Notes under the pieces: model-generated | What the model saw: the letters and a program-made list of their open reading frames with translations, nothing else | Told to the model about the DNA's origin: nothing | The model's database searches: none | Shown here: one piece after another, positions 7,850-15,901 of the stretch | How the letters are laid out: each line of letters opens with the position of its first letter | Numbering within the stretch: position 1 is the first letter of the stretch | Program-made: the position numbers and the translations under genes | Assembly: GCA_047623945.1 (NCBI GenBank) | Contig: JBLHOT010000005.1 | Span: forward strand, 1 to 64,000 | Reading direction: 5' to 3' | Length of the DNA: 64,000 nucleotides | Source of the DNA: Arcticibacterium sp047623945 | GTDB taxonomy: Bacteria > Bacteroidota > Bacteroidia > Cytophagales > Spirosomataceae

Positions 7850-9307
7850 TTAAATCTGCGTCAAATACTCTAATAACTGCACTGAGGCAGGCTCAGACAT
7901 TTTTAAAATATAATTAGGGAAAACACCCATTATCAGTACCAATACCGAAATCACCAAAAGAACAACAGACTCTGAGCCACTGACATCCTTTATAGTTTGC
8001 CCCGAATCCTGTTTTTCGCCAAACATACTTTTTTGGAATAGCCTAAGCATATATACGGCTCCAAGAATGATGGATATACCCGCAATAACACCTAACAATG
8101 TATGGCTGTCAAATACTCCTTTCAAAAGAAGAAACTCTCCAACAAACCCATTAGTCAATGGTAAAGCCACACTTCCCAGTAATATTATCATGAAATATAT
8201 GCTCAGTCTAGGGGCATCTTGTGACAGCCCTCCTAAAGACTCTAAGCTACGCACGCCGGTACGTTCAAAAATAATTTTAACCACAAAAAACAAGCCTACG
8301 GTGTTAACTCCATGAGCCATCATCTGAAACATAGCTCCCTGCATACCTTCCAAAGTACCACTAAGTACACCCGCCGCCATTAAGCCTATGTGGGCAAAAG
8401 AACTATAAGCCAAAAGCCTTTTAAGGTTATTTTCTTTGACCGCTACTATGGAACCATAAATAAGTCCAACAACTCCCAAAGTCAATACAAACAGGCCATA
8501 TTCCTTTACACCCATTGGCGAAAAGGGAAGTACCAGTCTTATTAAACCATAGACTCCCATTTTTGAGAGTAGTCCTCCTAAAAGCATAGTCGCAGCAGTT
8601 GGAGATTCCGAGTAGGCATTGGCCTGCCAAGTATGGAATGGAAAAAGAGGCATTTTGATTGCGAAGGCCAAAACAAAACCAGCGAAAAGTAAATATTGAG
8701 CGGTAGCAGGAAGGAATTCTATAGAAGCCACAATGGCTTGCATGTTTCCTGTTTGTGCTTTGGTATATAAATAAACCAACCCTACGAGCATAAATAAACT
8801 CCCCAAAACCGTGTAAACGAACATCTTGAAAGCAGCCTTTGTTGCTTTTGGACCTCCCCACTTAATAGAGAGGAAGTAAACAGGTACCAATGCTCCCTCA
8901 AAAAAGAAATAGAAAAGGAAAACATCCTGAGCCATAAAGACCCCAATTAATGCCACTTGAGTAAGTAAAATTAGTCCGTAAAATAAGGACGCATTCTCAT
9001 ACTTAATTTTAAAAGTACTCAAAACTATGAGCGGTATTAACAGGCATGTAAGACCTACCAATAAAAGACTAAAGCCATCTAAAGCGAAACTTAAAGACAG
9101 ACCAAAGTCAGGAAGCCAAGGTGCACTAAAAGAGAGAGTGGACGCATCTCCGGTTTGAAAAACGGACAAGACGTAACCAAATAGCACGAGGTTTAAGCCA
9201 GAGAAGGCTAAAGCCACTTTTTTGGACAAAGCCTGCTCTGACTTATTGAAAATCATCAGACCTAAAGCACCTAAAAGCGGAATAAGTAGAAGTGATAATA
9301 GTAGCAT
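7850..9307 (-). CDS. nuoM: NADH-quinone oxidoreductase subunit M
   Basis: A 485-residue antiporter-like proton-pumping subunit of complex I. Glu137 (FYFFFEGALVPVYFL) and Lys218 (FAIKMPLFPFHTW) are the expected proton-channel residues, and SESPTAATMLLGGLLSKMG is the typical NuoM helix. It starts directly after the nuoL stop with no gap, so translation is probably coupled. In complex I it sits between NuoL and NuoN. Confidence 0.96.
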   Translation of the reverse strand: MLLLSLLLIPLLGALGLMIFNKSEQALSKKVALAFSGLNLVLFGYVLSVFQTGDASTLSFSAPWLPDFGLSLSFALDGFSLLLVGLTCLLIPLIVLSTFKIKYENASLFYGLILLTQVALIGVFMAQDVFLFYFFFEGALVPVYFLSIKWGGPKATKAAFKMFVYTVLGSLFMLVGLVYLYTKAQTGNMQAIVASIEFLPATAQYLLFAGFVLAFAIKMPLFPFHTWQANAYSESPTAATMLLGGLLSKMGVYGLIRLVLPFSPMGVKEYGLFVLTLGVVGLIYGSIVAVKENNLKRLLAYSSFAHIGLMAAGVLSGTLEGMQGAMFQMMAHGVNTVGLFFVVKIIFERTGVRSLESLGGLSQDAPRLSIYFMIILLGSVALPLTNGFVGEFLLLKGVFDSHTLLGVIAGISIILGAVYMLRLFQKSMFGEKQDSGQTIKDVSGSESVVLLVISVLVLIMGVFPNYILKMSEPASVQLLEYLTQI

Positions 9308-11254
9308 TTATCCGTTAGTTATCGCTTTAAAGAAAGTACTGAAATAGTCAAGAATGCCATCGCCCAAATTAAAGATGAGGATAAACGCTATGGCCAAGGT
9401 CATAAGTAAAATATAGAACCCCGTGGTTCCTGTCTGAAGTCTTCCGAAGGCATTAGATGAAAACCTGATACCTTTTACTACTAAAATTATAAGGCCATCT
9501 ATCCCCTTAGGGTCAAAAATTTCACCGAAGAAGTTTGACATTTTCTCAATGGGTTTCACGAAAAGTCTGTCATAGTTCTCGTCCAAATAGAATTTATCAT
9601 ACAGCACTTTCTGAAAACCACTCATCTCAATGTCATCTTTAGGAATAATACCTTTTCTAACATACAGAACATACGATAGTAGGAAAGCTGCCGCGGCCAA
9701 TAAAACCGAAAAGCCCATCAAAAGCCATTCTACGCCATGACTCACCGTTATAGCTCCAAAGTCTTCTGAAGCCGATTTAGAGTAAATAAAAAGAGGGTCC
9801 AAAAAGTTTGACAAGGCATGTGGGAAATGGAAAATTTCCGGCATACCCATAAATCCTCCTATGACCGATAAGAGAGCCAACACAAGTAAAGGAATGGTCA
9901 TAGACTTGGGAGACTCATGTACGTTTTTTTCTTGCTGGACCGTACCTCTAAAATGCCCCTTGAAGACTAGGAAAAACAACCTGAACATGTAAAAAGCCGT
10001 CATAAAAGAACTTAGCATGGCTATAGCCCACATCAGTTTATTATGCTGAAAGGCATGTACCAAAATCTCGTCTTTAGAAAAGAAGCCCGCGAAGGGAGGC
10101 AAACCCGAAATAGCAAGGGTACCAATCAGAAAGGTAATCGCAGTTATTTTGGTCTTGGACCAGAGCCCACCCATTTTTCGGATGTCTTGCTCATCGCCCA
10201 TGGCGTGAATAACACTCCCTGCTCCTAAGAATAAGAGTGCTTTAAAAAAAGCGTGTGTAATGACATGAAAAAAGCCTGATGTGAAGGCCATTACGCCTAA
10301 ACCTATAAACATAAATCCTAGCTGACTCACCGTAGAATATGCCAGCACTTTCTTAATATCGTTTTGAAAAAGGGCAATCGCAGCAGCTATCAAAGCCGTT
10401 AAGGTACCTATCCAGCCTATAAACTCTAGGGTGTCAGGAGATAGCGTGTACAAGATATTGCTTCGCACCACCATGTAAACACCGGCTGTCACCATAGTAG
10501 CAGCATGAATTAATGCCGAAACTGGCGTAGGTCCCGCCATGGCATCAGGTAGCCAAGTAAATAAAGGAATCTGAGCCGATTTACCCATAGCTCCAATGAA
10601 CAGACAGAACGTAATAAACATTAAGGACAAAGACCCCGAAGTCATGTGAGAGGCTTGCTCAAAAACATTTAAATATTCTAGCGTTCCGAATTCTCTGAAT
10701 ATTAAAAAAACGCCTATTAGGAAACCTAAGTCTCCTACCCTGTTCATGATGAAGGCCTTTCGGGCTGCATCTCCAAAATCTGACCGTTTATTCCAAAAAC
10801 CAATCAATAAATAAGAACAAAGCCCTACACCTTCCCAACCGATGAACATGATGAGGTAATTGGCTCCAAGAACCAATATTAACATGGAAAACAGGAAAAG
10901 GTTTAAATAGGAGAAGAACTTCCCCACGCCAGCATCGTGCTTCATGTACCCAGCAGAGTACAGGTGTATTAATGAACCCACTCCCGTAATCACAAAGAGC
11001 ATCAATATGCTCAGCTGATCAAGCTGAAAGGCAAAGGAAACATGAAGGCTTCCAACACTTATCCAATCAAAAAAAGTATAGATAACAGGACTGCCCTGAA
11101 ACTCTACAAAAACCACCACCGTACAGAGAAAAGAAAAGAAGGAAGCGGCTATACCGATGGGAGCTACGAGATTCTGAGGGATTTTCTTAAAACCTAGTCC
11201 ATTAATCAGAAAACCGATGAATGGGAAAAGAGGTATTAATGGAATCAGCGACAT
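9308..11254 (-). CDS. nuoL: NADH-quinone oxidoreductase subunit L
   Basis: A 648-residue distal proton-pumping subunit of complex I. Glu141 in FIGWEGVGLCSYLL and Lys225 in GKSAQIPLFTWLPDAM are the conserved channel residues, and PTPVSALIHAATMVTAGVY is the family signature. The C-terminal ~150 residues contain the long lateral helix region and a last membrane anchor, so the protein is full length. Its end abuts nuoM and its start lies 23 bp after nuoK. Confidence 0.96.
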   Translation of the reverse strand: MSLIPLIPLFPFIGFLINGLGFKKIPQNLVAPIGIAASFFSFLCTVVVFVEFQGSPVIYTFFDWISVGSLHVSFAFQLDQLSILMLFVITGVGSLIHLYSAGYMKHDAGVGKFFSYLNLFLFSMLILVLGANYLIMFIGWEGVGLCSYLLIGFWNKRSDFGDAARKAFIMNRVGDLGFLIGVFLIFREFGTLEYLNVFEQASHMTSGSLSLMFITFCLFIGAMGKSAQIPLFTWLPDAMAGPTPVSALIHAATMVTAGVYMVVRSNILYTLSPDTLEFIGWIGTLTALIAAAIALFQNDIKKVLAYSTVSQLGFMFIGLGVMAFTSGFFHVITHAFFKALLFLGAGSVIHAMGDEQDIRKMGGLWSKTKITAITFLIGTLAISGLPPFAGFFSKDEILVHAFQHNKLMWAIAMLSSFMTAFYMFRLFFLVFKGHFRGTVQQEKNVHESPKSMTIPLLVLALLSVIGGFMGMPEIFHFPHALSNFLDPLFIYSKSASEDFGAITVSHGVEWLLMGFSVLLAAAAFLLSYVLYVRKGIIPKDDIEMSGFQKVLYDKFYLDENYDRLFVKPIEKMSNFFGEIFDPKGIDGLIILVVKGIRFSSNAFGRLQTGTTGFYILLMTLAIAFILIFNLGDGILDYFSTFFKAITNG

Positions 11255-11277
11255 ATATGTTATTCTGGATTATATTT

Positions 11278-11610
11278 TTAACCTCTAAGTTTATCTAACA
11301 AACCAATATCTATGGATCTGATGTTTCTGTACAGCATCACTATAATGGCTAGGCCCACGGCTACCTCTGCTGCTGCCACAGCCATAATAAAAAACACGAA
11401 AATCTGGCCATTTGGGTCTGAACGATAAGAAGAAAATGCTATTAAAAGAAGATTAACGGCATTCAGCATAAGCTCTATGGACATAAAAATAATGAGGGCG
11501 TTTCTTCTAGTCAAAACACCTACTATGCCTATCACGAAAAGAATGCTTGCTAGTAAGACATAATTAGTCAAGGGTACTTGAGCAATGACGTCAGGAATTT
11601 GATTCTCCAT
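11278..11610 (-). CDS. nuoK: NADH-quinone oxidoreductase subunit K
   Basis: A 110-residue protein with three membrane helices from the complex I membrane arm. The buried glutamates are visible: Glu46 in FMSIELMLNAVNL and Glu82 in AVAAAEVAVGLAI. I chose the ATG at 11610 (MENQIPDV); the longer reading frame to 11625 would begin with TTG and adds only five residues. It is the first gene of the nuoK-L-M-N block. The gene upstream is an exonuclease, not nuoJ, so the rest of complex I must be encoded elsewhere. Confidence 0.94.
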   Translation of the reverse strand: MENQIPDVIAQVPLTNYVLLASILFVIGIVGVLTRRNALIIFMSIELMLNAVNLLLIAFSSYRSDPNGQIFVFFIMAVAAAEVAVGLAIIVMLYRNIRSIDIGLLDKLRG

Positions 11611-11694
11611 AAATTTTCTTTTCAAGAAATATCCACAAAACTAGCCAATTTCTCCTTTAAGTTTAGGTCAGATTTAGCTTTTTTAGGGATTTAT

Positions 11695-12519
11695 TTATGA
11701 GTTAAAAAGGCCTCCCGCCATGCTTAACTTCACCTCTGTTATTTTCCTCTTGGTATCCAATGGGAAATCACTATTCATCATCCAATCGTAATAGCCTTTT
11801 TCTTTGTTAAAAACATCTACTACTTTTTTGCCCTTATGTTTACCAAAATTGAAGACAATATTATCTTCCGAGTCATAGGCCATTCTTGCAGCAAAATCTA
11901 CCATTTTACCAGAAGTGAATTCATGTAAGGCCTCTATGTCGTTTTTGACGGGCTCTATTTCTTCTCCTTTTTGGGTTGTAATTTTAACTCCCTCGTACTT
12001 TTCTATCTGAGCACAAAGCACTTCAAGTGTGGCCAAAGTATCTGCCTCTGCACTATGAGCGTTTATCAAATCCTTTCCACAATAAAATTTATACCCCGCC
12101 CCTAAAGTTCTAGGCTCCATTTGATGAAAAATTCTTTGAGCATCCACAAACTTCCTATTCTTAAGGTCAAAAATAGTGGTATCTACTCTCAGAAATTCTT
12201 CTACCAGCATAGGAATGTCGAATCTATTACTGTTAAAGCCCGCCAAATCACAGCCTTGAAGAAACTGAGCCATAGATTTGGCCATTTGCCTGAAAGTAGG
12301 CTCATCTTTTACATCCTCATCATAAATCCCATGAATTAAACTTGTCTCCAAAGGGATAGGCATTTCAGGATTTATCCTTTTGGTTTTCACCTCTACACTT
12401 CCGTCGGGCATCGCCTTAGCGATAGAAATCTCCACAATTCTATCTCGGGAGATGTTAGTTCCAGTGGTTTCTAAATCAAAAACAGCGAGAGGTTTTTTAA
12501 GCTTAAGTGAATGTGTCAT
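11695..12519 (-). CDS. DEDDh 3'-5' exonuclease (DnaQ/epsilon-like)
   Basis: A 274-residue exonuclease that removes nucleotides from DNA 3' ends. The three exonuclease motifs are clear: Exo I FDLETTGT, Exo II LAGFNSNRFDIPML, and Exo III with HSAEADTLATLEVL giving the DEDDh set. A C-terminal part with FNFGKHKGKKVVDVFNKE resembles the small accessory domain of exodeoxyribonuclease X-like proteins. I chose the ATG at 12519 (MTHSLKLKKPLAVFDLE) because homologues begin close to the Exo I strand; an ATG at 12570 would add 17 residues of low-complexity sequence. Genomic context gives no pathway. Confidence 0.88.
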   Translation of the reverse strand: MTHSLKLKKPLAVFDLETTGTNISRDRIVEISIAKAMPDGSVEVKTKRINPEMPIPLETSLIHGIYDEDVKDEPTFRQMAKSMAQFLQGCDLAGFNSNRFDIPMLVEEFLRVDTTIFDLKNRKFVDAQRIFHQMEPRTLGAGYKFYCGKDLINAHSAEADTLATLEVLCAQIEKYEGVKITTQKGEEIEPVKNDIEALHEFTSGKMVDFAARMAYDSEDNIVFNFGKHKGKKVVDVFNKEKGYYDWMMNSDFPLDTKRKITEVKLSMAGGLFNS

Positions 12520-12629
12520 GTTTACTGGTTTGTAAGTGCCAAAAGTTGTACCAAAGGTAAGGGAATTCATTTGGTGCTGTTAGAATGACTTTACTTTTAT
12601 GACTCTCTAATACCCTTTAAAGTCTTTCA

Positions 12630-13688
12630 ATGAGTGGAATTCCGAAGATAAAAGGCCGTGGTGCCCAACACAACAGTGCTAATAGATTTATTGGTAACAC
12701 CGTCAGCTATGACGACGAATTTGCCTACAGCGATGAGGATAATTTTAGAAGTACAAAAACAAAGTTTCTAATAGAAAATGCCAAGAAAGTGGTAAACAGA
12801 ATCAAAAGTCCTGATTTACCAAATGGCTTTTCTGTAAACCCTTACCAAGGCTGTGAACATGGCTGCATCTATTGTTATGCTAGAAATACACATGAATATT
12901 ACGGCTATTCCGCCGGATTAGAATTTGAGCAAAACATCATTATCAAGAAAAATGCTCCTGAGCTTTTAGAAGAGGAATTCAATAAAAAATCCTGGAAAGT
13001 TGTTCCAATAATGTTTTCGGGAAATACAGATTGTTATCAGCCAGCAGAAAGACAATTTAAAATCACGAGAAAGCTACTAGAAGTCTGCCTAAAGTATAGA
13101 AATCCTGTTTCTATCATCACCAAAAATACTCTTATTCTTAGGGATAAATCTATTCTACTAGAACTGGCCAAAATGAACCTAATTCACGTCATCGTTTCCT
13201 TGACTTCTTTGAATGAGGAACTGAGACGGCTTATGGAGCCCAGAACAGCCTCTGCCCAAAGAAGACTGTCTGTGATACAGCAATTATCAGAAATGGGGAT
13301 TCCCGTAGGGGTTAATACCGCTCCCATAATTCCGGGATTAAACGACCATGAAATTCCTGAATTGATAAAACAGGCTTCTCTAAACGGAGCTTGTTGGGCT
13401 GGTTATACGGTGGTAAGACTAAACGGATCCGTCGGTGAGATTTTCAGTGAATGGATTCATAAAAGCATTCCAAATAAAGCAGAAAAGGTCTTGAACCAAA
13501 TTAAAGAAATGCACCGTGGCAGAATAAACGATAGTGATTTTGGTAGAAGAATGACAGGCGAAGGCATTTTTGCGGAGCACATCAAACAGCTGCATAGGCT
13601 CAGTAAAGCAAAATATCTGGCTGGCAGGTCTTTCCCTCCATACAATTACGACCTCTTTATTAAAGGCGGCCAGCTAAGGCTATTTTAG
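12630..13688 (+). CDS. PA0069 family radical SAM protein (SplB-like)
   Basis: A 352-residue radical S-adenosylmethionine protein. The 4Fe-4S motif CxxxCxxC is at Cys75, Cys79 and Cys82 in NPYQGCEHGCIYCYARN. The N-terminal stretch of about 65 residues and the overall layout match the PA0069 / Rv2578c group, often annotated as DNA repair photolyase because of similarity to spore photoproduct lyase. No substrate is established for this group. Its 3' end overlaps the convergent small gene by 9 bp. Confidence 0.88.
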   Translation: MSGIPKIKGRGAQHNSANRFIGNTVSYDDEFAYSDEDNFRSTKTKFLIENAKKVVNRIKSPDLPNGFSVNPYQGCEHGCIYCYARNTHEYYGYSAGLEFEQNIIIKKNAPELLEEEFNKKSWKVVPIMFSGNTDCYQPAERQFKITRKLLEVCLKYRNPVSIITKNTLILRDKSILLELAKMNLIHVIVSLTSLNEELRRLMEPRTASAQRRLSVIQQLSEMGIPVGVNTAPIIPGLNDHEIPELIKQASLNGACWAGYTVVRLNGSVGEIFSEWIHKSIPNKAEKVLNQIKEMHRGRINDSDFGRRMTGEGIFAEHIKQLHRLSKAKYLAGRSFPPYNYDLFIKGGQLRLF

Positions 13689-14000
13689 CCAATCTTTAAC
13701 AGTAAGCCCAGGCATAGAAGGGAGAGCATTGGCATCTCCAATTAATTCAGCCTCGCTAAATTCAGCCGGAAGCCGCATGGTGTCTCCACTACACATCATT
13801 ATTTCCAATACGCCATCCCAAACCAACATATCTCCTAAGATGAAAGCCTTCTGGAAAACAACAGGCTCTAGAATCTTTTTGTAAGGGCTATGTTCATCAG
13901 GCGTTATCTTATTTAGAAAACCCTCGACATCTAGCGACAACTCTTCGCTGTTAGATAGTTCTAAGTTTATTACTGGGTATTTGATTGTTATTATTTTCAT
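13680..14000 (-). CDS. Hypothetical protein, 106 residues
   Basis: A small soluble protein with no signal peptide or membrane helix. It begins MKIITIKYPVINLEL and ends in a short acidic, Pro-containing stretch. I recognise no family with confidence; the strand/length layout and LVWDGVLEIMM are only vaguely like small DUF2442-type proteins. I used the ATG at 14000, since the longer frame would need a TTG at 14012 inside a terminator-like hairpin. It overlaps the radical SAM gene by 9 bp (convergent). Confidence 0.55.
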   Translation of the reverse strand: MKIITIKYPVINLELSNSEELSLDVEGFLNKITPDEHSPYKKILEPVVFQKAFILGDMLVWDGVLEIMMCSGDTMRLPAEFSEAELIGDANALPSMPGLTVKDWLK

Positions 14001-14010
14001 TTTTTTAGCC

Positions 14011-14053
14011 AAAAAGGCCCTTGCTTAATTAAAAACAAAGGCCTTCTTTGAAT
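14011..14053 (-). terminator. Possible terminator for glpK
   Basis: The repeat AAGGCCCTTG / CAAAGGCCTT can form a 10-bp stem with one mismatch and a long loop, followed by TTTTT on the minus strand. It lies beyond the MITE-like element, between glpK and the small hypothetical gene. Confidence 0.45.
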
Positions 14054-14078
14054 CATTCAAACAGACTTCTCTGTTTTT

Positions 14079-14282
14079 AACCTGAGTTCGACATAAGAAA
14101 ATCAGTTAACTCACTAACCTTAAACACTTTCAATGATACGTTTGTCACGATTTTGGTTTTATAGACCAAAATTCCGCCAAACTAGAGCACTCTTTAACAC
14201 ATTTGCGAGGGGTTTTACCCCTCGTTACCTATATATCGCTCCTCGGGAGCTTCAAAGGCTGTTCTTACATCGAACTCAGGTT
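14079..14282. mobile_element. MITE-like element with 19-bp terminal inverted repeats
   Basis: The two ends are near-perfect inverted repeats: AACCTGAGTTCGACATAAG at 14079-14097 and its complement at 14264-14282, with two adjacent mismatches. The 204-bp interior has no open frame of note but holds three hairpins: 14150-14172 (8-bp stem), 14206-14224 (8-bp stem, TTT loop) and 14238-14250 (5-bp stem, TCG loop). T-rich sequence flanks both ends, so a short target duplication cannot be fixed. It ends 8 bp before the glpK stop codon. I saw no second copy in this window and no transposase. A non-autonomous transposon or structured 3' element are the two readings. Confidence 0.6.
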
Positions 14283-14290
14283 TTTAGATA

Positions 14291-15787
14291 CTAATCTTCC
14301 CAGTCCAAACTTCTTTCAATAGCTTTCTTCCAGCCTTTGAAATTAAAGTCTCTTTTTTTAGCTGTCATTTCAGATTTCCAAGTCTTATCCACACCCCAAT
14401 TTTGCTTTAAATCATCAAAGCTTTTCCAATACCCTACAGCCATTCCTGCGGCATAAGCAGCACCTAGAGCCGTAGTCTCTATCATTTTAGGACGGATAAC
14501 CTCCACATCCATGATGTCTGACTGAAACTGCATCAAGAGTTCATTTACCGTCATGCCACCATCCACTCGTAAAGATTTTATCTCTATGCCGCTATCCTTC
14601 TCCATGGCCTCTAATACATCCCTTGTCTGATAAGCCGTAGCTTCTAAAACAGCTCTTGCAATGTGTCCTTTATTGACAAATCGAGTTAAGCCGGCTATAA
14701 TTCCCCTAGCGTTATTATTCCAATGTGGGGCATAAAGGCCAGAAAAAGCTGGCACAAAATAAGCCCCGCCATTATCGTCCACCGTTTGTGCCAAAGCTTG
14801 TACGTCCTCGCTGTTTTTAATCAAGCCTAGGTTATCTCTAAGCCACTGTACTAAAGCTCCCGCTATAGCTACCGAACCTTCTAGAGCATAATGTACCGGT
14901 TGCCCATCAAATTGATAAGCCACCGTAGTTAGCAAGCCATATTTAGAGGGTACGGCCTCCGTTCCCGTATTCATTAACATAAAACAGCCTGTTCCATATG
15001 TGTTTTTAGCCTCTCCTGGAGCATAACATGTTTGGCCTACCAAAGCAGCTTGTTGGTCCCCCAAAATTCCTGCTAAAGGCACACCTCTAAGCGGTTCAGA
15101 TTTTATTTTTCCATAAACCTTACTACTGGGCATAATTTCCGGTAGCATAGCTTTCGGAATATTAAGCTTTGAAAGGATTTCATCCTCCCATTTCATGGTT
15201 TTAATATTCATAAGCTGAGTTCTGGACGCATTCGTCACATCTGTCAAATGCAAACCTCCATCTACACCTCCCGTCAAATGCCAAACAGTATAAGTATCCA
15301 TGTTACCGAAAATTGCTTCTCCTTCCTCAGCAGCTTCTCTTACACCTTCTACGTTTTCTAAAATCCATTGAATTTTCAATCCGCTGAAGTAAGTAGCTAA
15401 GGGCAAGCCCGTCATTTGTTTGAACCAGTCTGAGCCAATGCTCTTCTCTAATTCGTCTACTTTTTTACCCACCCGGGTATCCTGCCAAACGATAGCATTA
15501 TAATAGGGCTTACCCGTTTTTCGATTCCAGACCATCGCTGTCTCCCGCTGGTTTGTTATACCACAGGCCATGATATCAGATATCGAAATGTTTTCTTTGA
15601 TTCTCGCATTGGCAATCACTTCTAAGGTATTCTGTCTAATCTCTTCTGGATTGTGCTCTACCCATCCTGCCTGAGGGAAAATCTGTTCGTGCTCTTTCTG
15701 GCCCACAGACACAATCTCTCCTTTTTTGTTGAAAATAATACAGCGTGTGCTGGTGGTTCCTTGATCTATTGATGCTATGTATTTCAT
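14291..15787 (-). CDS. glpK: Glycerol kinase
   Basis: A 498-residue FGGY-family kinase that phosphorylates glycerol to sn-glycerol 3-phosphate using ATP in the cytoplasm. The N-terminal phosphate-binding loop SIDQGTTSTRCIIF, the substrate-contact stretch CGITNQRETAMVW and the GDQQAALVGQ motif are all intact, and length is exactly that expected. No glpF, glpD or glpT is adjacent, so uptake and the dehydrogenase step are encoded elsewhere. A MITE-like element lies immediately past its stop codon. Confidence 0.96.
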   Translation of the reverse strand: MKYIASIDQGTTSTRCIIFNKKGEIVSVGQKEHEQIFPQAGWVEHNPEEIRQNTLEVIANARIKENISISDIMACGITNQRETAMVWNRKTGKPYYNAIVWQDTRVGKKVDELEKSIGSDWFKQMTGLPLATYFSGLKIQWILENVEGVREAAEEGEAIFGNMDTYTVWHLTGGVDGGLHLTDVTNASRTQLMNIKTMKWEDEILSKLNIPKAMLPEIMPSSKVYGKIKSEPLRGVPLAGILGDQQAALVGQTCYAPGEAKNTYGTGCFMLMNTGTEAVPSKYGLLTTVAYQFDGQPVHYALEGSVAIAGALVQWLRDNLGLIKNSEDVQALAQTVDDNGGAYFVPAFSGLYAPHWNNNARGIIAGLTRFVNKGHIARAVLEATAYQTRDVLEAMEKDSGIEIKSLRVDGGMTVNELLMQFQSDIMDVEVIRPKMIETTALGAAYAAGMAVGYWKSFDDLKQNWGVDKTWKSEMTAKKRDFNFKGWKKAIERSLDWED

Positions 15788-15848
15788 ATGAGGGTTAATT
15801 TTAAAGAATTGAAATTAGGGAAATAGTTTTGTCAAAGAAATTAGACAT

Positions 15849-15884
15849 AAAAAAACCTCGAAGAAATAAATTCTTCGAGGTTTT
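15849..15884 (-). terminator. Rho-independent terminator of the RND efflux operon
   Basis: A perfect 14-bp stem AAAACCTCGAAGAA/TTCTTCGAGGTTTT with a 5-nt loop is followed by a T-run on the minus strand. It lies about 18 bp past the stop of the RND permease gene. Confidence 0.9.
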
Positions 15885-15901
15885 AAATCTTTTATGAAAC
15901 C

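Noticed and set aside
8427..8861. 144-codon frame inside nuoM on the same strand
   Set aside because: It lies wholly within the well-conserved nuoM frame and its translation has no recognisable domain; it is a frame shadow.
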